Positions 40,147 through 49,224 are shown, counted from the stretch's first letter. The stretch is DNA of 64,000 nt from Streptomyces ferrugineus (GCF_015160855.1 NZ_CP063373.1:5704001-5768000), one strand, 5' to 3'. Program-made: numbers and translations. The notes: a model not told the origin generated them from the letters alone.

Positions 40147-42108
40147 TCAGGTGAGTGCCCCGGCGGCCCGCATCGCGGCGAGGCCGTCGCGGGCCGCCGG
40201 GTGGACGGGCGTCCAGCCGAGTTCGCGTTCCGCCTTCGCGGTGGACACGCGCAGCGTCGTCGACATCATCGTGTGCGCGTATGACATGGGCCGCATCAGC
40301 CACAGCGGCACGGTCATCGGCTTCGGCAGCCCGAACCCCTCGGCCACGCACCGCACATGTGCCCCGAACCCCAGCGGAGCCCGGTCGGCGATGTTGTACG
40401 CCTGGCCGGGGCGCCCTCGTTCGACGGCGGCGACCACCGCGCGGGCGGCGTCGGTGAGCTCGATCCAGGGCAGCACCCGGCCGTGGTCGGCGGGGACGGG
40501 CAGTTGCCGCTTGCGCAGCATCGACAGGAGGGCGTCGGTGCCGCCCGGGCCGTAGAACAGACCGAAGCGGAGCGCGATGCCCTCCAGGCCCGAGGCGCCG
40601 AAAGTGAGTTGCTCCTTGATGCGCATCGCCGCGATGTGGGCCTCCAGCTCCGGGGAGCGGCCGCGCGGGCCGAAGGGGCCGTCCTCGTCGATCACCTGGT
40701 CGCCGTGGTCGCCGTAGCCGTATCCGAAGACCATCGACTCCGACACGAGGCGCCGGGCGCCGGTGGCCCGTGCGGCCTCGATCAGGTGGACGGTTCCGTC
40801 GGTGCGCAGCGCGTTGGTGGCGTGCATGTCGCGGTGGCGCATGGGCGACTTGCGCAGGGCGGTCGCGGCGTGGATCACGGTGTCGAAGCGGTGGCCGTCG
40901 ACGGCGCGCAGGAGGGCGTCGCGGTCCAACAGGTCGGCCTGGATGTCGTTGCGCGGGCCACGGCCGAGCCCGGTGACCTCGTGGCCCGCCTCGGTCAGGG
41001 CGCGGGTGATGTGCCGGCCGAGGACACCGCCGGCGCCCGCGAGGAGGACGGTCCGGCTGCGGCCGCTGTCGTCTGTGTGGTTCGTCGTCATGCGAGTGCG
41101 ACGAGCGGGCCGGGCCCGGATGTGACATCCCGGCCGCACCGGCACGGGCCACCGTCCCGCGAGCAGCCCCTCGTACCAGGTCACGGTGGCGTCGACCGTC
41201 TCCACCAGTGGGGTGGGCGTGGCGCCGAAGGCCTGCTCGAAGGCCGAGGAGTCCATGATCTGGGGCTCGGTGTGCTGGTAGAACATCTCGGCGTACTCGG
41301 CCATGAACCGCTCGTCGAACGGGCCGAAGGGCCGGGGCTCGGGAAGGACCACGACGTTCAGCGCCTTCCCGACCCGCTTCTCGATCATCCGGTGGATCTC
41401 GCGGGTGCTGACGGCGGGCGCGGTCGGCAGATGCCAGACCCGTCCGTCACCCTCCGGGCGCTCGCCGAGGGTGGCGAGCCCCGCGGCCACGTCCTCGATG
41501 TTGGTGTAGCTGTGCGGCAGGTCGATGTCACCGAGCCCCAGCACCTCCGTGCCGGTGAGCGCGCCCGGGAAGACGGCCCCGCCGAGGGAGGAGTTGAGCA
41601 CGCCGGGTCCGACGAAGTCGGCGGAGCGGGCGAGGACCACCCGGGCACGGCCGGCACGGTGTGCCGCTAGGTACTTCTCGTCCAGTTCGGCACGCATCCG
41701 CCCCTTGCGGCTGGTCGCGTTCCACGGGGAGTCCTCGGTCATCACCGCGCCCCCGGTCTCGCCGTACGGGTAGAGCGTGTCGAGTACGACCAGCCGCGCC
41801 CCGGCGGCCTCCACGGCGCCGAGGATCGCGTCCTGAACGCGGGGCATCACCTCGACCTGGAGGTGATAGCCGACGTTGACGGCGTGATACACGACGGCGG
41901 CTCCGGCCATGGCCGCTCCCGCGCCCTCCGCCGTGCTCACGTCGGCGGCGACCCGCTCCACCCCGTCGATCGCGGGCCCTTCGCCCTTGCGGTCGACGAG
42001 GCGCACGGGGTGGCCGCGGCGCACGAGTTCCCGGGCGAGGGCGGTTCCGGCGGGACCGGAGCCGAGTACGGCGTGCAGGGAGCGGGGGGCGTTGGCGGTG
42101 GCGCTCAT
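40147..42108 (-). CDS. Fusion of two NAD(P)-dependent epimerase/dehydratase-type proteins
   Basis: 653 residues from ATG 42108 with GAGG 5 nt upstream. The first half (1-325) is a short-chain dehydrogenase of the NAD-epimerase type with Rossmann HAVLGSGPAGTALARELVRRGH and a Y-type site around TLYPYGETGG. The second half (about 340-653, from MTTNHTDDSGRSR) has LLAGAGGVLGRHITRALTEAGHEVTGLG and VFGYGYGDHG. The halves are homologous only in fold. No stop codon separates them, and the internal ATG at 41091 has no ribosome site, so one polypeptide is probable. Divergent from the TetR gene, whose inverted repeat lies between them. Confidence 0.82.
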   Translation of the reverse strand: MSATANAPRSLHAVLGSGPAGTALARELVRRGHPVRLVDRKGEGPAIDGVERVAADVSTAEGAGAAMAGAAVVYHAVNVGYHLQVEVMPRVQDAILGAVEAAGARLVVLDTLYPYGETGGAVMTEDSPWNATSRKGRMRAELDEKYLAAHRAGRARVVLARSADFVGPGVLNSSLGGAVFPGALTGTEVLGLGDIDLPHSYTNIEDVAAGLATLGERPEGDGRVWHLPTAPAVSTREIHRMIEKRVGKALNVVVLPEPRPFGPFDERFMAEYAEMFYQHTEPQIMDSSAFEQAFGATPTPLVETVDATVTWYEGLLAGRWPVPVRPGCHIRARPARRTRMTTNHTDDSGRSRTVLLAGAGGVLGRHITRALTEAGHEVTGLGRGPRNDIQADLLDRDALLRAVDGHRFDTVIHAATALRKSPMRHRDMHATNALRTDGTVHLIEAARATGARRLVSESMVFGYGYGDHGDQVIDEDGPFGPRGRSPELEAHIAAMRIKEQLTFGASGLEGIALRFGLFYGPGGTDALLSMLRKRQLPVPADHGRVLPWIELTDAARAVVAAVERGRPGQAYNIADRAPLGFGAHVRCVAEGFGLPKPMTVPLWLMRPMSYAHTMMSTTLRVSTAKAERELGWTPVHPAARDGLAAMRAAGALT

Positions 42109-42129
42109 GACGGCCTCATCTCTAGGTCG

Positions 42130-42163
42130 GTTACTGACTATCACTTATGTTAGATACAGTAAC
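42130..42163. promoter_or_regulatory. Inverted repeat between the TetR and epimerase genes (putative operator)
   Basis: GTTACTG (42130-42136) and CAGTAAC (42157-42163) are perfect inverted half-sites. Inner TATC and GATA blocks also pair. The segment is AT-rich and lies 22 bp upstream of the epimerase start, between divergent genes. Confidence 0.65.
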
Positions 42164-42240
42164 TCTTTCGATAGGTCATAGCAAGAGTGGGGCAGCCGGG
42201 CTCTCGTTAAGGTGTGTCGCGATACCGAGGAGGAGCCGTC

Positions 42241-42948
42241 GTGACCAGCAGTGCGCAGACCCCGCGAGCGCGTTACCGCGAGCAGACCCGGGCGGAGATC
42301 AAGGAGATCGCGCTCCGGCAACTGGCCGAGGGCGGCACGGAGGGGGTGGCCCTCACCCGGATCGCCAAGGAGGTGGGGCTCTCGGGGCCCGCCCTCTACC
42401 GCTACTTCGACTCCCGCGACGCGCTGCTGACGGATCTCATCCGCGACGCGTACGCCGACCTGGCGGCGGCCGTCTCGGCGGCGGCCGGCGCGCTGGCGCC
42501 GGACACGTCACCGCGAGCGCGGCTGCGGTCCCTCGCGGCGGCGTGCCGGGGCTGGGCCGTCGAGCAGCCGCACCGGTACCTGCTCATCGAGGGCACGCCG
42601 GTGCCCGGCTACGACGCACCCCCGGACACGGTCGACAGCGCGCGGGCGGTGCTCGGGCCGTTCCTGCCGGCGTTCGACGGAGCCGAGCCGTCTGGGGCCG
42701 TGCGGCCCGTGGTGGAGCAGATGACGGCCTGGGCGGAACGGGACGCGGCCGTCGCGCAGTGGGCGCGCGGGGAGGTGTCGGCGCGGTCGGAAGGGGTCGC
42801 GCTGGCCGGGGCGGTGCTCGCCTGGTCCCATATGCACGGGGCGATCGGGCTGGAGGTGTCGGGCCAGTTCGAGGGCATGGGCCATGACGGGAGCACGCTG
42901 CTCACGGCCCAGATCGACTCGCTGGCGGACGCGTTCGGGCTCGGCTGA
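42241..42948 (+). CDS. TetR-family transcriptional repressor
   Basis: 235 residues from GTG 42241, with AGGAGGAG 6 nt upstream. Helix-turn-helix in residues about 15-60 (IKEIALRQLAEGGTEGVALTRIAKEVGLSGPALYRYFDSRD). The C-terminal ligand domain resembles TetR_C_13/WHG types (PHRYLLIEGTPVPGYDAP). It probably represses the divergent epimerase fusion through the 42130-42163 repeat. The inducer is unknown. Confidence 0.92.
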   Translation: MTSSAQTPRARYREQTRAEIKEIALRQLAEGGTEGVALTRIAKEVGLSGPALYRYFDSRDALLTDLIRDAYADLAAAVSAAAGALAPDTSPRARLRSLAAACRGWAVEQPHRYLLIEGTPVPGYDAPPDTVDSARAVLGPFLPAFDGAEPSGAVRPVVEQMTAWAERDAAVAQWARGEVSARSEGVALAGAVLAWSHMHGAIGLEVSGQFEGMGHDGSTLLTAQIDSLADAFGLG

Positions 42949-42989
42949 GGGCGGGCCGGTCCGCCAGGGGCTGCACCCGGGACTCGTCC

Positions 42990-43766
42990 CTACGGCGTGT
43001 ACACGTAAGGCGTGGTGGTGGTCAGCGGTTCGAAGCCGAGCCGTTCGAGGATGGGCCGGCTCGCGCTCATGGCGTCGACCTGGAGATACCGGTAGCCACG
43101 CGCCGCGGCGGCCCGGGCGCGGTGGGCGACCAGCGCACGGTAGATGCCCCGGCCGCGCCAGCCCTCGACGGTCCCGCCGCCCCACAGCCCGGCGAACCGC
43201 GTGCCCGGCACGAGCTCCATCCGGGCGGCGCTGACCGGAGTGTCTCCGGCCAGGGCGACGACCGCGACCACGGTGTCCGCGTCGGCCGTGAGCTGGGCGA
43301 GCAACTGATGCCGGAGCCGGGAGCCGTCGGTGCCGAAGGCCTTCTCGTGCACCTCGGCGACGAGGTCGACGCCGGCCCGGTCGGTCACGGGGACGATGCG
43401 GATGCCGTCCGGCGGCTCGGCGTCCAGGTTCAGGTCGGCGGCCTCGCCGATCATCAGCGTCTCCTCGGGCTGGGGCGTGAAGCCCGCGCCCCTGAGCCGC
43501 CGTCCGAGGTCCACGGGGAGGTCGTGGCCGTAGAGCTTCCACTCGAACGCGAGCCCGAGCCCGCAGAAGTGGGCGATCTGTTCGGCGATCGCCGCGTCGG
43601 CGCCGGCCTCGTCCCGGTCGGACCAGACGACGCCGTTCCAGCCGTGCGCGGACGACACCTGGCGGACGACCCCGCCCACCCGCTCGACCAGCGCGTCGGG
43701 GCCGTCCGGCCGCGCGCCTTCCCGTAGATCCCGGTCGAAGAGGGCGAGCACCCCGGCATGATCCAT
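42990..43766 (-). CDS. GNAT acetyltransferase
   Basis: 258 residues from ATG 43766 with GGAG 7 nt upstream (MDHAGVLALFDRDLREGARPDG). The N-terminal 130 residues resemble a degenerate first GNAT half. The C-terminal domain (about 135-258) has the acetyl-CoA site GGGTVEGWRGRGIYRALVAHRARAAAARG and the end strand DAMSASRPILERLGFEPLTTTT. Substrate unknown. It is divergent from the deaminase gene, 135 bp away. Confidence 0.85.
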   Translation of the reverse strand: MDHAGVLALFDRDLREGARPDGPDALVERVGGVVRQVSSAHGWNGVVWSDRDEAGADAAIAEQIAHFCGLGLAFEWKLYGHDLPVDLGRRLRGAGFTPQPEETLMIGEAADLNLDAEPPDGIRIVPVTDRAGVDLVAEVHEKAFGTDGSRLRHQLLAQLTADADTVVAVVALAGDTPVSAARMELVPGTRFAGLWGGGTVEGWRGRGIYRALVAHRARAAAARGYRYLQVDAMSASRPILERLGFEPLTTTTPYVYTP

Positions 43767-43900
43767 GGGATCACTCCAGCACCGCGCCGCCGCCGGAGCA
43801 AGGCCTTTACGGCCCGGCCGCATCTTCCCGGCCGTCCGGGCGTGCGTCGGCGAGCATGGGCCGCGCACGGAGAATCGCGCCGCCGAAAGGGCCGTACACC

Positions 43901-44386
43901 ATGGTCGTGAAGGACATCGAACTGCCGCACCTGCGCCGCTGCGTCGCGCTCGCGACCGAGGCGCTGGAGGCCGGGGACGAGCCGTTCGGCTCGGTTCTGG
44001 TGGGGGCGGACGGCGAGGCGCTCGCCGAGGACCACAACCGGGTGGCCTCCGGCGACCGCACCCGGCACCCGGAGTTCGAGCTGGCACGCTGGTCCGCCGC
44101 CCATATGTCGCCCGAGGAGCGGGCCGCCGCGACGGTGTACACCTCCGGCGAGCACTGCCCGATGTGCGCGGCCGCGCACGCGTGGGTGGGCCTGGGACGC
44201 ATCGTGTACGTCACCTCGTCGCAGCAACTGAGCGGCTGGCTTGCCGAGTTGGGCGTGCCCGCGCCACCGGTACGGACCCTGCCGATCCAGGAGGTCGCGC
44301 CGGGCGTGACCGTGGAGGGCCCGGTGCCCGAGCTGACGGCGGACGTCCGCGCACTGCACTTCCGCTTCCACCGGCGCACGGGCTGA
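43901..44386 (+). CDS. Nucleoside/guanine deaminase-like protein (CDA superfamily)
   Basis: 161 residues from ATG 43901 (MVVKDIELPHLRRC), with AAAGGG 9 nt upstream. The zinc site is RHPEFELAR (His and catalytic Glu) plus GEHCPMCAAAHAW (two Cys). The opening RRCVALATEALEAGDEPFGSVLVGADG is typical of guanine or cytosine deaminase-type enzymes. HPE replaces the usual HAE, as in a subset of these proteins. It should deaminate a nucleobase or nucleoside. A GNAT gene is convergent at 44416. Confidence 0.85.
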   Translation: MVVKDIELPHLRRCVALATEALEAGDEPFGSVLVGADGEALAEDHNRVASGDRTRHPEFELARWSAAHMSPEERAAATVYTSGEHCPMCAAAHAWVGLGRIVYVTSSQQLSGWLAELGVPAPPVRTLPIQEVAPGVTVEGPVPELTADVRALHFRFHRRTG

Positions 44387-44415
44387 CGCGCGGCCGCCTG
44401 ACCGCCCGGACCTCG

Positions 44416-45270
44416 CTAGCCCAGCTCCAGCGTGGCCACGCCGAAGACGCGCTCCTGCGCGTACGGCCGCACCGGCCCCGTGTACATGCGGGCGGTCTCG
44501 AAGGAGGGCGTGAAGCCGGCCTCCTCGGCGAGGGCGACGCCCGCCGGGTTGTTCTCGGGCACGTCGATCGCCACCGCGCGGCCGGCCGCCTCGGCGGTCA
44601 GGGCGGTGAAGACGGCCCGCGCGTCCTCGGGGGTGTCCGCGAAGAGCGGGCCGATGCGCGGGCAGTCGTGGCCCGGGCGGATCACGCCGTAGCCGGTGAC
44701 GCGATCGCCGGTGCGGCGGACGACGGCCCGGTGACCGGGGCCGGTGAGCCAGTGCGCGAGGAAGCGGGGGCGGTCGGCGGGCGTGCAGGCGCCGTCGTAG
44801 GCGGTGATGTCCTCGACGTCCTCGGGGCGAACGGCCCGCACGTCCGCCGGGGCGGGGACGGCGGGTGCGGTTCCGGTGTACCGGAAGGTGCGGTGGGCGA
44901 ACTCGAAGCCGGAGCGGCGGTAGTTGTCCTGCTGGGCGACGACTCCGTCGAGGCCCACCGTACGGTTCTCCGCGTGCGCCAGCGCGGTCTTCCAGGTGGC
45001 GCGGCCGTAGCCGCGGCCGCGCAGGTCGGGGCGGACCAGGTACCAGCCGAGGAACGCGTAGTCGGACCCGTAGTTGACCACGGAGATCGCCGAGACGGGT
45101 TCGCCGTCGATCCGGCCGAGGAAGAAGCCCTCGGGGTCCTGGGCGAAAAAGGCCGCGCTGTCCGCGAGTCCCGGGTTCCAGCCCTCGTCGACGGCCCATC
45201 CCCGGACGACCGGCCAGTCGTCGAGGCCGGCCTGCGTGATGACGAGGTCTTCGGGGGCCGATGCGGCCAT
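44416..45270 (-). CDS. Two-domain GNAT acetyltransferase
   Basis: 284 residues from ATG 45270 (MAASAPEDLVITQAG), with GGAG about 7 nt upstream. First GNAT domain (about 10-130): GWYLVRPDLRGRGYGRATWKTALAHAE is the acetyl-CoA loop. The second half (about 145-284) is the DUF1248/Acetyltransf_18-type domain (GYGVIRPGHDCPRIGPLFADTPEDARAVFTAL). Such proteins are widespread in actinobacteria and uncharacterised. Confidence 0.86.
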   Translation of the reverse strand: MAASAPEDLVITQAGLDDWPVVRGWAVDEGWNPGLADSAAFFAQDPEGFFLGRIDGEPVSAISVVNYGSDYAFLGWYLVRPDLRGRGYGRATWKTALAHAENRTVGLDGVVAQQDNYRRSGFEFAHRTFRYTGTAPAVPAPADVRAVRPEDVEDITAYDGACTPADRPRFLAHWLTGPGHRAVVRRTGDRVTGYGVIRPGHDCPRIGPLFADTPEDARAVFTALTAEAAGRAVAIDVPENNPAGVALAEEAGFTPSFETARMYTGPVRPYAQERVFGVATLELG

Positions 45271-45447
45271 GAACGCGCTCCGTTCCGTCGGGGGTGCGCG
45301 CGGGTGATCCACCGCGCACGCAGCATCCTCGCGGATCACGCGGGAGGGCGTCACGGCATGATCAAGCCGTTGCCGCGCCCCGCGGGTGACGCGCCGGACG
45401 GATGTTCACACGGTGCCGTACCGCGTCGTACGACAGTCGTACGGCAA

Positions 45448-45477
45448 AGGCCCCACCGTCGTCTGCCGGTGGGGCCT
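45448..45477 (-). terminator. Terminator of the chaplin gene
   Basis: AGGCCCCACCG / CGGTGGGGCCT, a perfect 11-bp stem with an 8-nt loop, lies 24 bp after the chaplin stop. It is extended by GTACGGC/GCCGTAC with a two-base bulge. On the minus strand the stem ends in CCTTTG. Confidence 0.8.
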
Positions 45478-45501
45478 GCCGTACCGCGTGCGCGACGCGG
45501 G

Positions 45502-46155
45502 TCAGCGCACCGCCTTGGGGCGGAAGCGGCGGTACAGGACGACCCCGCCCAGGGCGAGAGCGGCGGCGCCCGCCACGGTGGGGAGGGTCTGGTCCGCTCC
45601 GGTGTGGGCGAGGGCGGCCCTGGGCCCGTGCGGCACGTGCGCGGGCGGCACCGGCCGCGGGTGCCGGGCCCGCGGTGCGGACGGCTTCGGATCGGGCCGC
45701 GTGGTGGCGGGGGGCTGCTTGCCGGGGCCGTTCACCGACTCGTTGCCGATCGCCGCGTTGCCGACGCCGACGACGTTGACGCTGTTGCCGCTGACGTTCA
45801 CCGGGAGGTGCACCGGGAGCTGCACGACATTGCCGGACCCGACGCCGGGCGAATCCTTTCCGCTCCCGTCGGCCGACGCCCCGCCGTCCGACGCGCCGCC
45901 CGGCTTGGCCTCACCGTCCTCGTTGGCGCACTTGTTACCGACGGCGGGGTTCAGCAGCCCCACCACGTTCACGGTGTTCCCGCACACGTTCACCGGGACG
46001 TGCGCCGGGAGCTGGACGGTGTTGCCGGAGAGCACGCCGGGCGAGTCGGCCGCGGCGCCGTCCGCCGCGGAGTCGGCGTACGCGGGCATCGTCACGGCCA
46101 TCGCGCCCGAGGCGGCAGCAATGGCGATCACACCGTTTCGGGTAACCCGTCTCAT
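45502..46155 (-). CDS. Long chaplin with sortase-type C-terminus
   Basis: 217 residues from ATG 46155. Signal peptide 1-27 (RNGVIAIAAASGAMAVTMPAYA). Chaplin domain 1 (about 35-80: DSPGVLSGNTVQLPAHVPVNVCGNTVNVVGLLNPAVGNKCAN) has the two conserved Cys. Chaplin domain 2 (about 102-145: VPVNVSGNSVNVVGVGN...NESVN) has Ser in both positions and so cannot form the disulphide. Then a Pro-rich spacer, LAHTG (LPxTG-like, recognised by class E sortase), a hydrophobic helix and RRFRPKAVR. Long chaplins anchor the amyloid aerial-hypha sheath to the wall. ChpA/B/C-type by architecture. Confidence 0.94.
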   Translation of the reverse strand: MRRVTRNGVIAIAAASGAMAVTMPAYADSAADGAAADSPGVLSGNTVQLPAHVPVNVCGNTVNVVGLLNPAVGNKCANEDGEAKPGGASDGGASADGSGKDSPGVGSGNVVQLPVHLPVNVSGNSVNVVGVGNAAIGNESVNGPGKQPPATTRPDPKPSAPRARHPRPVPPAHVPHGPRAALAHTGADQTLPTVAGAAALALGGVVLYRRFRPKAVR

Positions 46156-46370
46156 AGGTTCCCTGCCTTCCAGACATGGTCGCGGGCACTCGCCCGCATC
46201 GGATAAAACGCAGGTGAACCATTCGAGTTATGGCTTATCGGCCTTTCACCCCATCGAGTGGCACGCTTGTCGAACTAGTGGCAAAAACGCCCGATAGGAA
46301 CACAAGGGGCGCAGGATACGGCCGCTTCGCCGGTCCCGCACGTCCGGAGGCGTGCCTTCCGGGGCCCGCC

Positions 46371-46376
46371 TATCGT
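46371..46376 (+). promoter_or_regulatory. Putative -10 box for the secreted peptidase gene
   Basis: TATCGT about 50 bp before the ATG at 46427. The gene has its own ribosome site, so a short leader is implied. Confidence 0.3.
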
Positions 46377-46426
46377 GATCGAGGACGCCGATTCCCGGTC
46401 CCGCGACGGGCGTCCTGGAGGCATCC

Positions 46427-48013
46427 ATGCTGGCCAAGCTGTCAACGCGGCCCATGCTGCGGCGCTGCGCGGTCACCGGCGCGGTCGGTCTCGCCCTGCT
46501 CGGCACGGCCCTGCCGGCCGGCACGGACAGCCCGGAGGCCGACCTGACCCGCTTCTACCGGCAGAAGATCACCTGGGCCAGGTGCCCGGGCGAGGGCCTG
46601 CCGAAGGATCTCCAGTGCGGCAAGGTCACCGTCCCCCTCGACTACGCCCACCCACGCGCCGGCACCCTCGACCTGGCGCTCGCCCGCTACCGGGCGACCG
46701 GCGACAAGCGGGGCTCGGTGCTGCTGAACTTCGGCGGGCCGGGCGGCCCCGGCGTCCCCGAGTTCATGACCGGCGCCAAGGACTTCATGGAGCTGACGGA
46801 CAACTACGACATCGTGACCTTCGATCCGCGCGGCGTCGGCAGGTCCTCGCCGGTCAGCTGCGGGGACGGAAAGGAGGACATCGAGATCCCGGACGACAGC
46901 ACCGAACTCGGCCGCGACCCGCAGTCCGTCCTGAAGCGGTTGCGCAAGGCGGCCGCGACCTGTGCCCGCCACTCCGGCCCCGTGCTGCCCCACATAGGCA
47001 CCGTCAACGCCTCGCGCGACATGGACGTGATGCGCCAGGCCCTCGGCGACGACAAGCTCAACTACCTGGGTTTCTCGTACGGGACGCGGCTGGGCGCGGT
47101 GTACGCGGCCCAGTTCCCCGAGAAGGTCGGCCGGTTGGTGCTCGACGGCGTGGACACCCTGACCGAGCCGCTGACCGAGCAGGGCGTGGCGGGCGCGCGG
47201 GGACAGCAGAAGGCGCTGGACGAGTTCATCGACTGGTGCGTGAAGGACATCGCCTGTCCGTTCGGACAGGATGCTCGCGAGGCCCGCAAGCAGGTGGTAC
47301 GGCTCGTCGACTCGCTGGACGCGGATCCCGTGCCGTCGGCGTTCGGCGAGCCCTTCACCGGGCAGGACCTGGTCGGCGCCCTGGGACAGGCGCTCTACAG
47401 CGAGGAGTTGTGGCCGTCCCTGGAGCGCGCCCTGGCCTCGCTGGTGGAGGACGGCGACACGCACGCCATCGAGACGTTCACGGGCGGCGGTGCGGCGCCC
47501 GCGCGCCGCGAGGAGACCGACGAGCCGCACGACGGCGGGCTGGTGGACGAGGAGGACGTCCCCCTCGACAACATGCCCGCCGCGCTGATGGCGATCAACT
47601 GCGCGGACGACCCCGACCGCCCCACCGGCCGGCAGATCATCGACGACCTCGACCGGCTGCGCGCCGAGTACGACCAGGCGTCGCCGGTCTTCGGCCCGTA
47701 CCGGCTCAGCGGGGTGCTGATGTGCTACGGCCGCCCCAGGGGCACGGACTTCATACGCGACGAGGTCAAGGACGTGGCCACGCCGAAGATGCTTCTCGTG
47801 GGCACCCGGGGCGACCCGGCGACGCCGTACCGCTGGACCGTGGAGACGGCCGGCCGCCTCGGCTCCTCGGCCGTGGTCCTGGACAACAAGGGCAGCGGGC
47901 ACACCGGGTACTCCTCCTCCAAGTGCGTGCACGGCAAGGTCGACACCTTCCTGCTGTACGGCACGCTGCCGCCCGACGGCAGCTCCTGCGGGCCGGAGGA
48001 CGACGATGAGTAA
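46427..48013 (+). CDS. Secreted alpha/beta-hydrolase peptidase (tripeptidyl aminopeptidase-like)
   Basis: 528 residues from ATG 46427, preceded by GGAGGC. Signal peptide about 1-33 (MLRRCAVTGAVGLALLGTALPAG). Proline-iminopeptidase/TAP-type fold: LLNFGGPGGPGVPEF (oxyanion), nucleophile Ser in YLGFSYGTRLGAVYA, Asp in VGTRGDPATPY and His in KGSGHTGYSSS, then the TAP C-terminal domain with paired Cys (SSKCVHG, SSCGPED). Streptomyces SlpD/SlpE and Tap cleave N-terminal peptides from secreted proteins. Extracytoplasmic and probably self-standing. Confidence 0.9.
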   Translation: MLAKLSTRPMLRRCAVTGAVGLALLGTALPAGTDSPEADLTRFYRQKITWARCPGEGLPKDLQCGKVTVPLDYAHPRAGTLDLALARYRATGDKRGSVLLNFGGPGGPGVPEFMTGAKDFMELTDNYDIVTFDPRGVGRSSPVSCGDGKEDIEIPDDSTELGRDPQSVLKRLRKAAATCARHSGPVLPHIGTVNASRDMDVMRQALGDDKLNYLGFSYGTRLGAVYAAQFPEKVGRLVLDGVDTLTEPLTEQGVAGARGQQKALDEFIDWCVKDIACPFGQDAREARKQVVRLVDSLDADPVPSAFGEPFTGQDLVGALGQALYSEELWPSLERALASLVEDGDTHAIETFTGGGAAPARREETDEPHDGGLVDEEDVPLDNMPAALMAINCADDPDRPTGRQIIDDLDRLRAEYDQASPVFGPYRLSGVLMCYGRPRGTDFIRDEVKDVATPKMLLVGTRGDPATPYRWTVETAGRLGSSAVVLDNKGSGHTGYSSSKCVHGKVDTFLLYGTLPPDGSSCGPEDDDE

Positions 48014-48066
48014 GCCCGGGCCGAAGTGATGGGATTGCCCCTAATGCCCGATCGGCGAATCGGTCC

Positions 48067-48072
48067 TATCGT
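48067..48072 (+). promoter_or_regulatory. Putative -10 box of a leaderless baeRF gene
   Basis: TATCGT, 6 nt, ATG 48079. No Shine-Dalgarno sequence. Confidence 0.4.
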
Positions 48073-48078
48073 GCTGTT

Positions 48079-49176
48079 ATGGAGCACGCACTCAGTCCCA
48101 CGACCCTCACCGAGCTGCGGCGCCCGCGCCCCTATCCGGCCGTGTCGGTGCTGACGCCGACGCATCGCCGAGAGCCCTATCGAACCCAGGACCAGGTCCG
48201 GCTGCGCAATGTCGTGGCCGAGGCCAAGAAGCAGCTGGAGGCCGATCCGTCGGTCACCCGCGAGCGCCGGACCGACGTCGAGCGCCAGCTCGACCAGGCC
48301 CTCGCCGAGGTCGATCTCACCTACGCCGAGGACGGTCTGGTGATCTTCGCGGCCCCCGGTGAGCACCAGGTGTGGTCGCTCGCCCGCACGGTGCCCGAGC
48401 GCGTGGTGCTCTCGGACACCTTTCTGACCCGCCACCTGGTCTCCGCGCAGGCCGCCGAGCGGCCCTACTGGGTCCTGTCGATCTCCGCGGACCGCGTCGC
48501 CCTGTGGAACGGCACCCTCGACCGCATCACCGAGGCCCGTATGGGCGGCTTCCCGCTGACCCGGCGCGTGGAGAACTTCGACGCCGAGCGCCGCGAGCAG
48601 ATCGGCGACACGCCGAGCACGTTCCGCGACGAGGGCACCCGCCACTTCCTCAAGGACGCCGACTCGGCCATGAGCACGATCCTGCGGCGCGATCCGCGGC
48701 CGCTCTACGTCACCGGCGAACAGGCGGCGCTGTCCCTGCTGGACGAGATCGGCGGCGCCACCAGGATCGCGGTGCACATCCCGCACGGCGGGCTCGCGCA
48801 CGGCACGCACGAGGCGGTGTGGCAGGCCGTCGGGCCGCGGATCACCGCCGAGATCCGCGAGAACACCGACGCCGTCCTGCGCGAACTCGAATCCGCCCAT
48901 GGCCGCAAGGCGTTCGCGGCCGGTCTCGACGAACTCTGGCGCAGCGCCCGCGAGGGACGCGTACGGCTGCTGGCCGTCGAGGAGAACTACCGGGCGACCG
49001 TACGCGGCGAGGAAGGCGGCCATCTGATCCCCGCGGTGAGCGGCGACCTCGACGCCCGCGAGGACATCGTGGACGAGATCGTCGAGCAGTGCCTGGAGAC
49101 CGGCGCCGAGGTCCGTTTCGTGCCGGACGGCACGCTGAGCGACTCCAGGGGGATCGCGGGAGTGCTGCGGTACTGA
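48079..49176 (+). CDS. baeRF3-type protein (bacterial archaeo-eukaryotic release factor family)
   Basis: 365 residues. The N-terminal domain begins LTELRRPRPYPAVSVLTPTHRREPYRTQDQVRLRNVVAEA, and the middle contains YWVLSISADRVALWNGTLDRITE. The C-terminal part has eRF1-like RRDPRPLYVTGEQAALSLLDEIGG, ITAEIRENTDAVLRELE and ENYRATVRGEEGGHLIPAVSG. These match the baeRF3 group proposed to be ribosome-associated rescue or hibernation factors; experimental function is lacking. It is a single gene starting from a probable leaderless promoter. Confidence 0.85.
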   Translation: MEHALSPTTLTELRRPRPYPAVSVLTPTHRREPYRTQDQVRLRNVVAEAKKQLEADPSVTRERRTDVERQLDQALAEVDLTYAEDGLVIFAAPGEHQVWSLARTVPERVVLSDTFLTRHLVSAQAAERPYWVLSISADRVALWNGTLDRITEARMGGFPLTRRVENFDAERREQIGDTPSTFRDEGTRHFLKDADSAMSTILRRDPRPLYVTGEQAALSLLDEIGGATRIAVHIPHGGLAHGTHEAVWQAVGPRITAEIRENTDAVLRELESAHGRKAFAAGLDELWRSAREGRVRLLAVEENYRATVRGEEGGHLIPAVSGDLDAREDIVDEIVEQCLETGAEVRFVPDGTLSDSRGIAGVLRY

Positions 49177-49224
49177 CGCCGGGGCGTCGAGGAGGCGGCA
49201 CCGCGGCGGCTCGCCGCCTCCTCC

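Noticed and set aside
40147..41091. Second half of the epimerase fusion as an independent gene
   Set aside because: No stop codon separates it from the first half and its ATG lacks a ribosome site, so a single product is more likely; kept as an open question.
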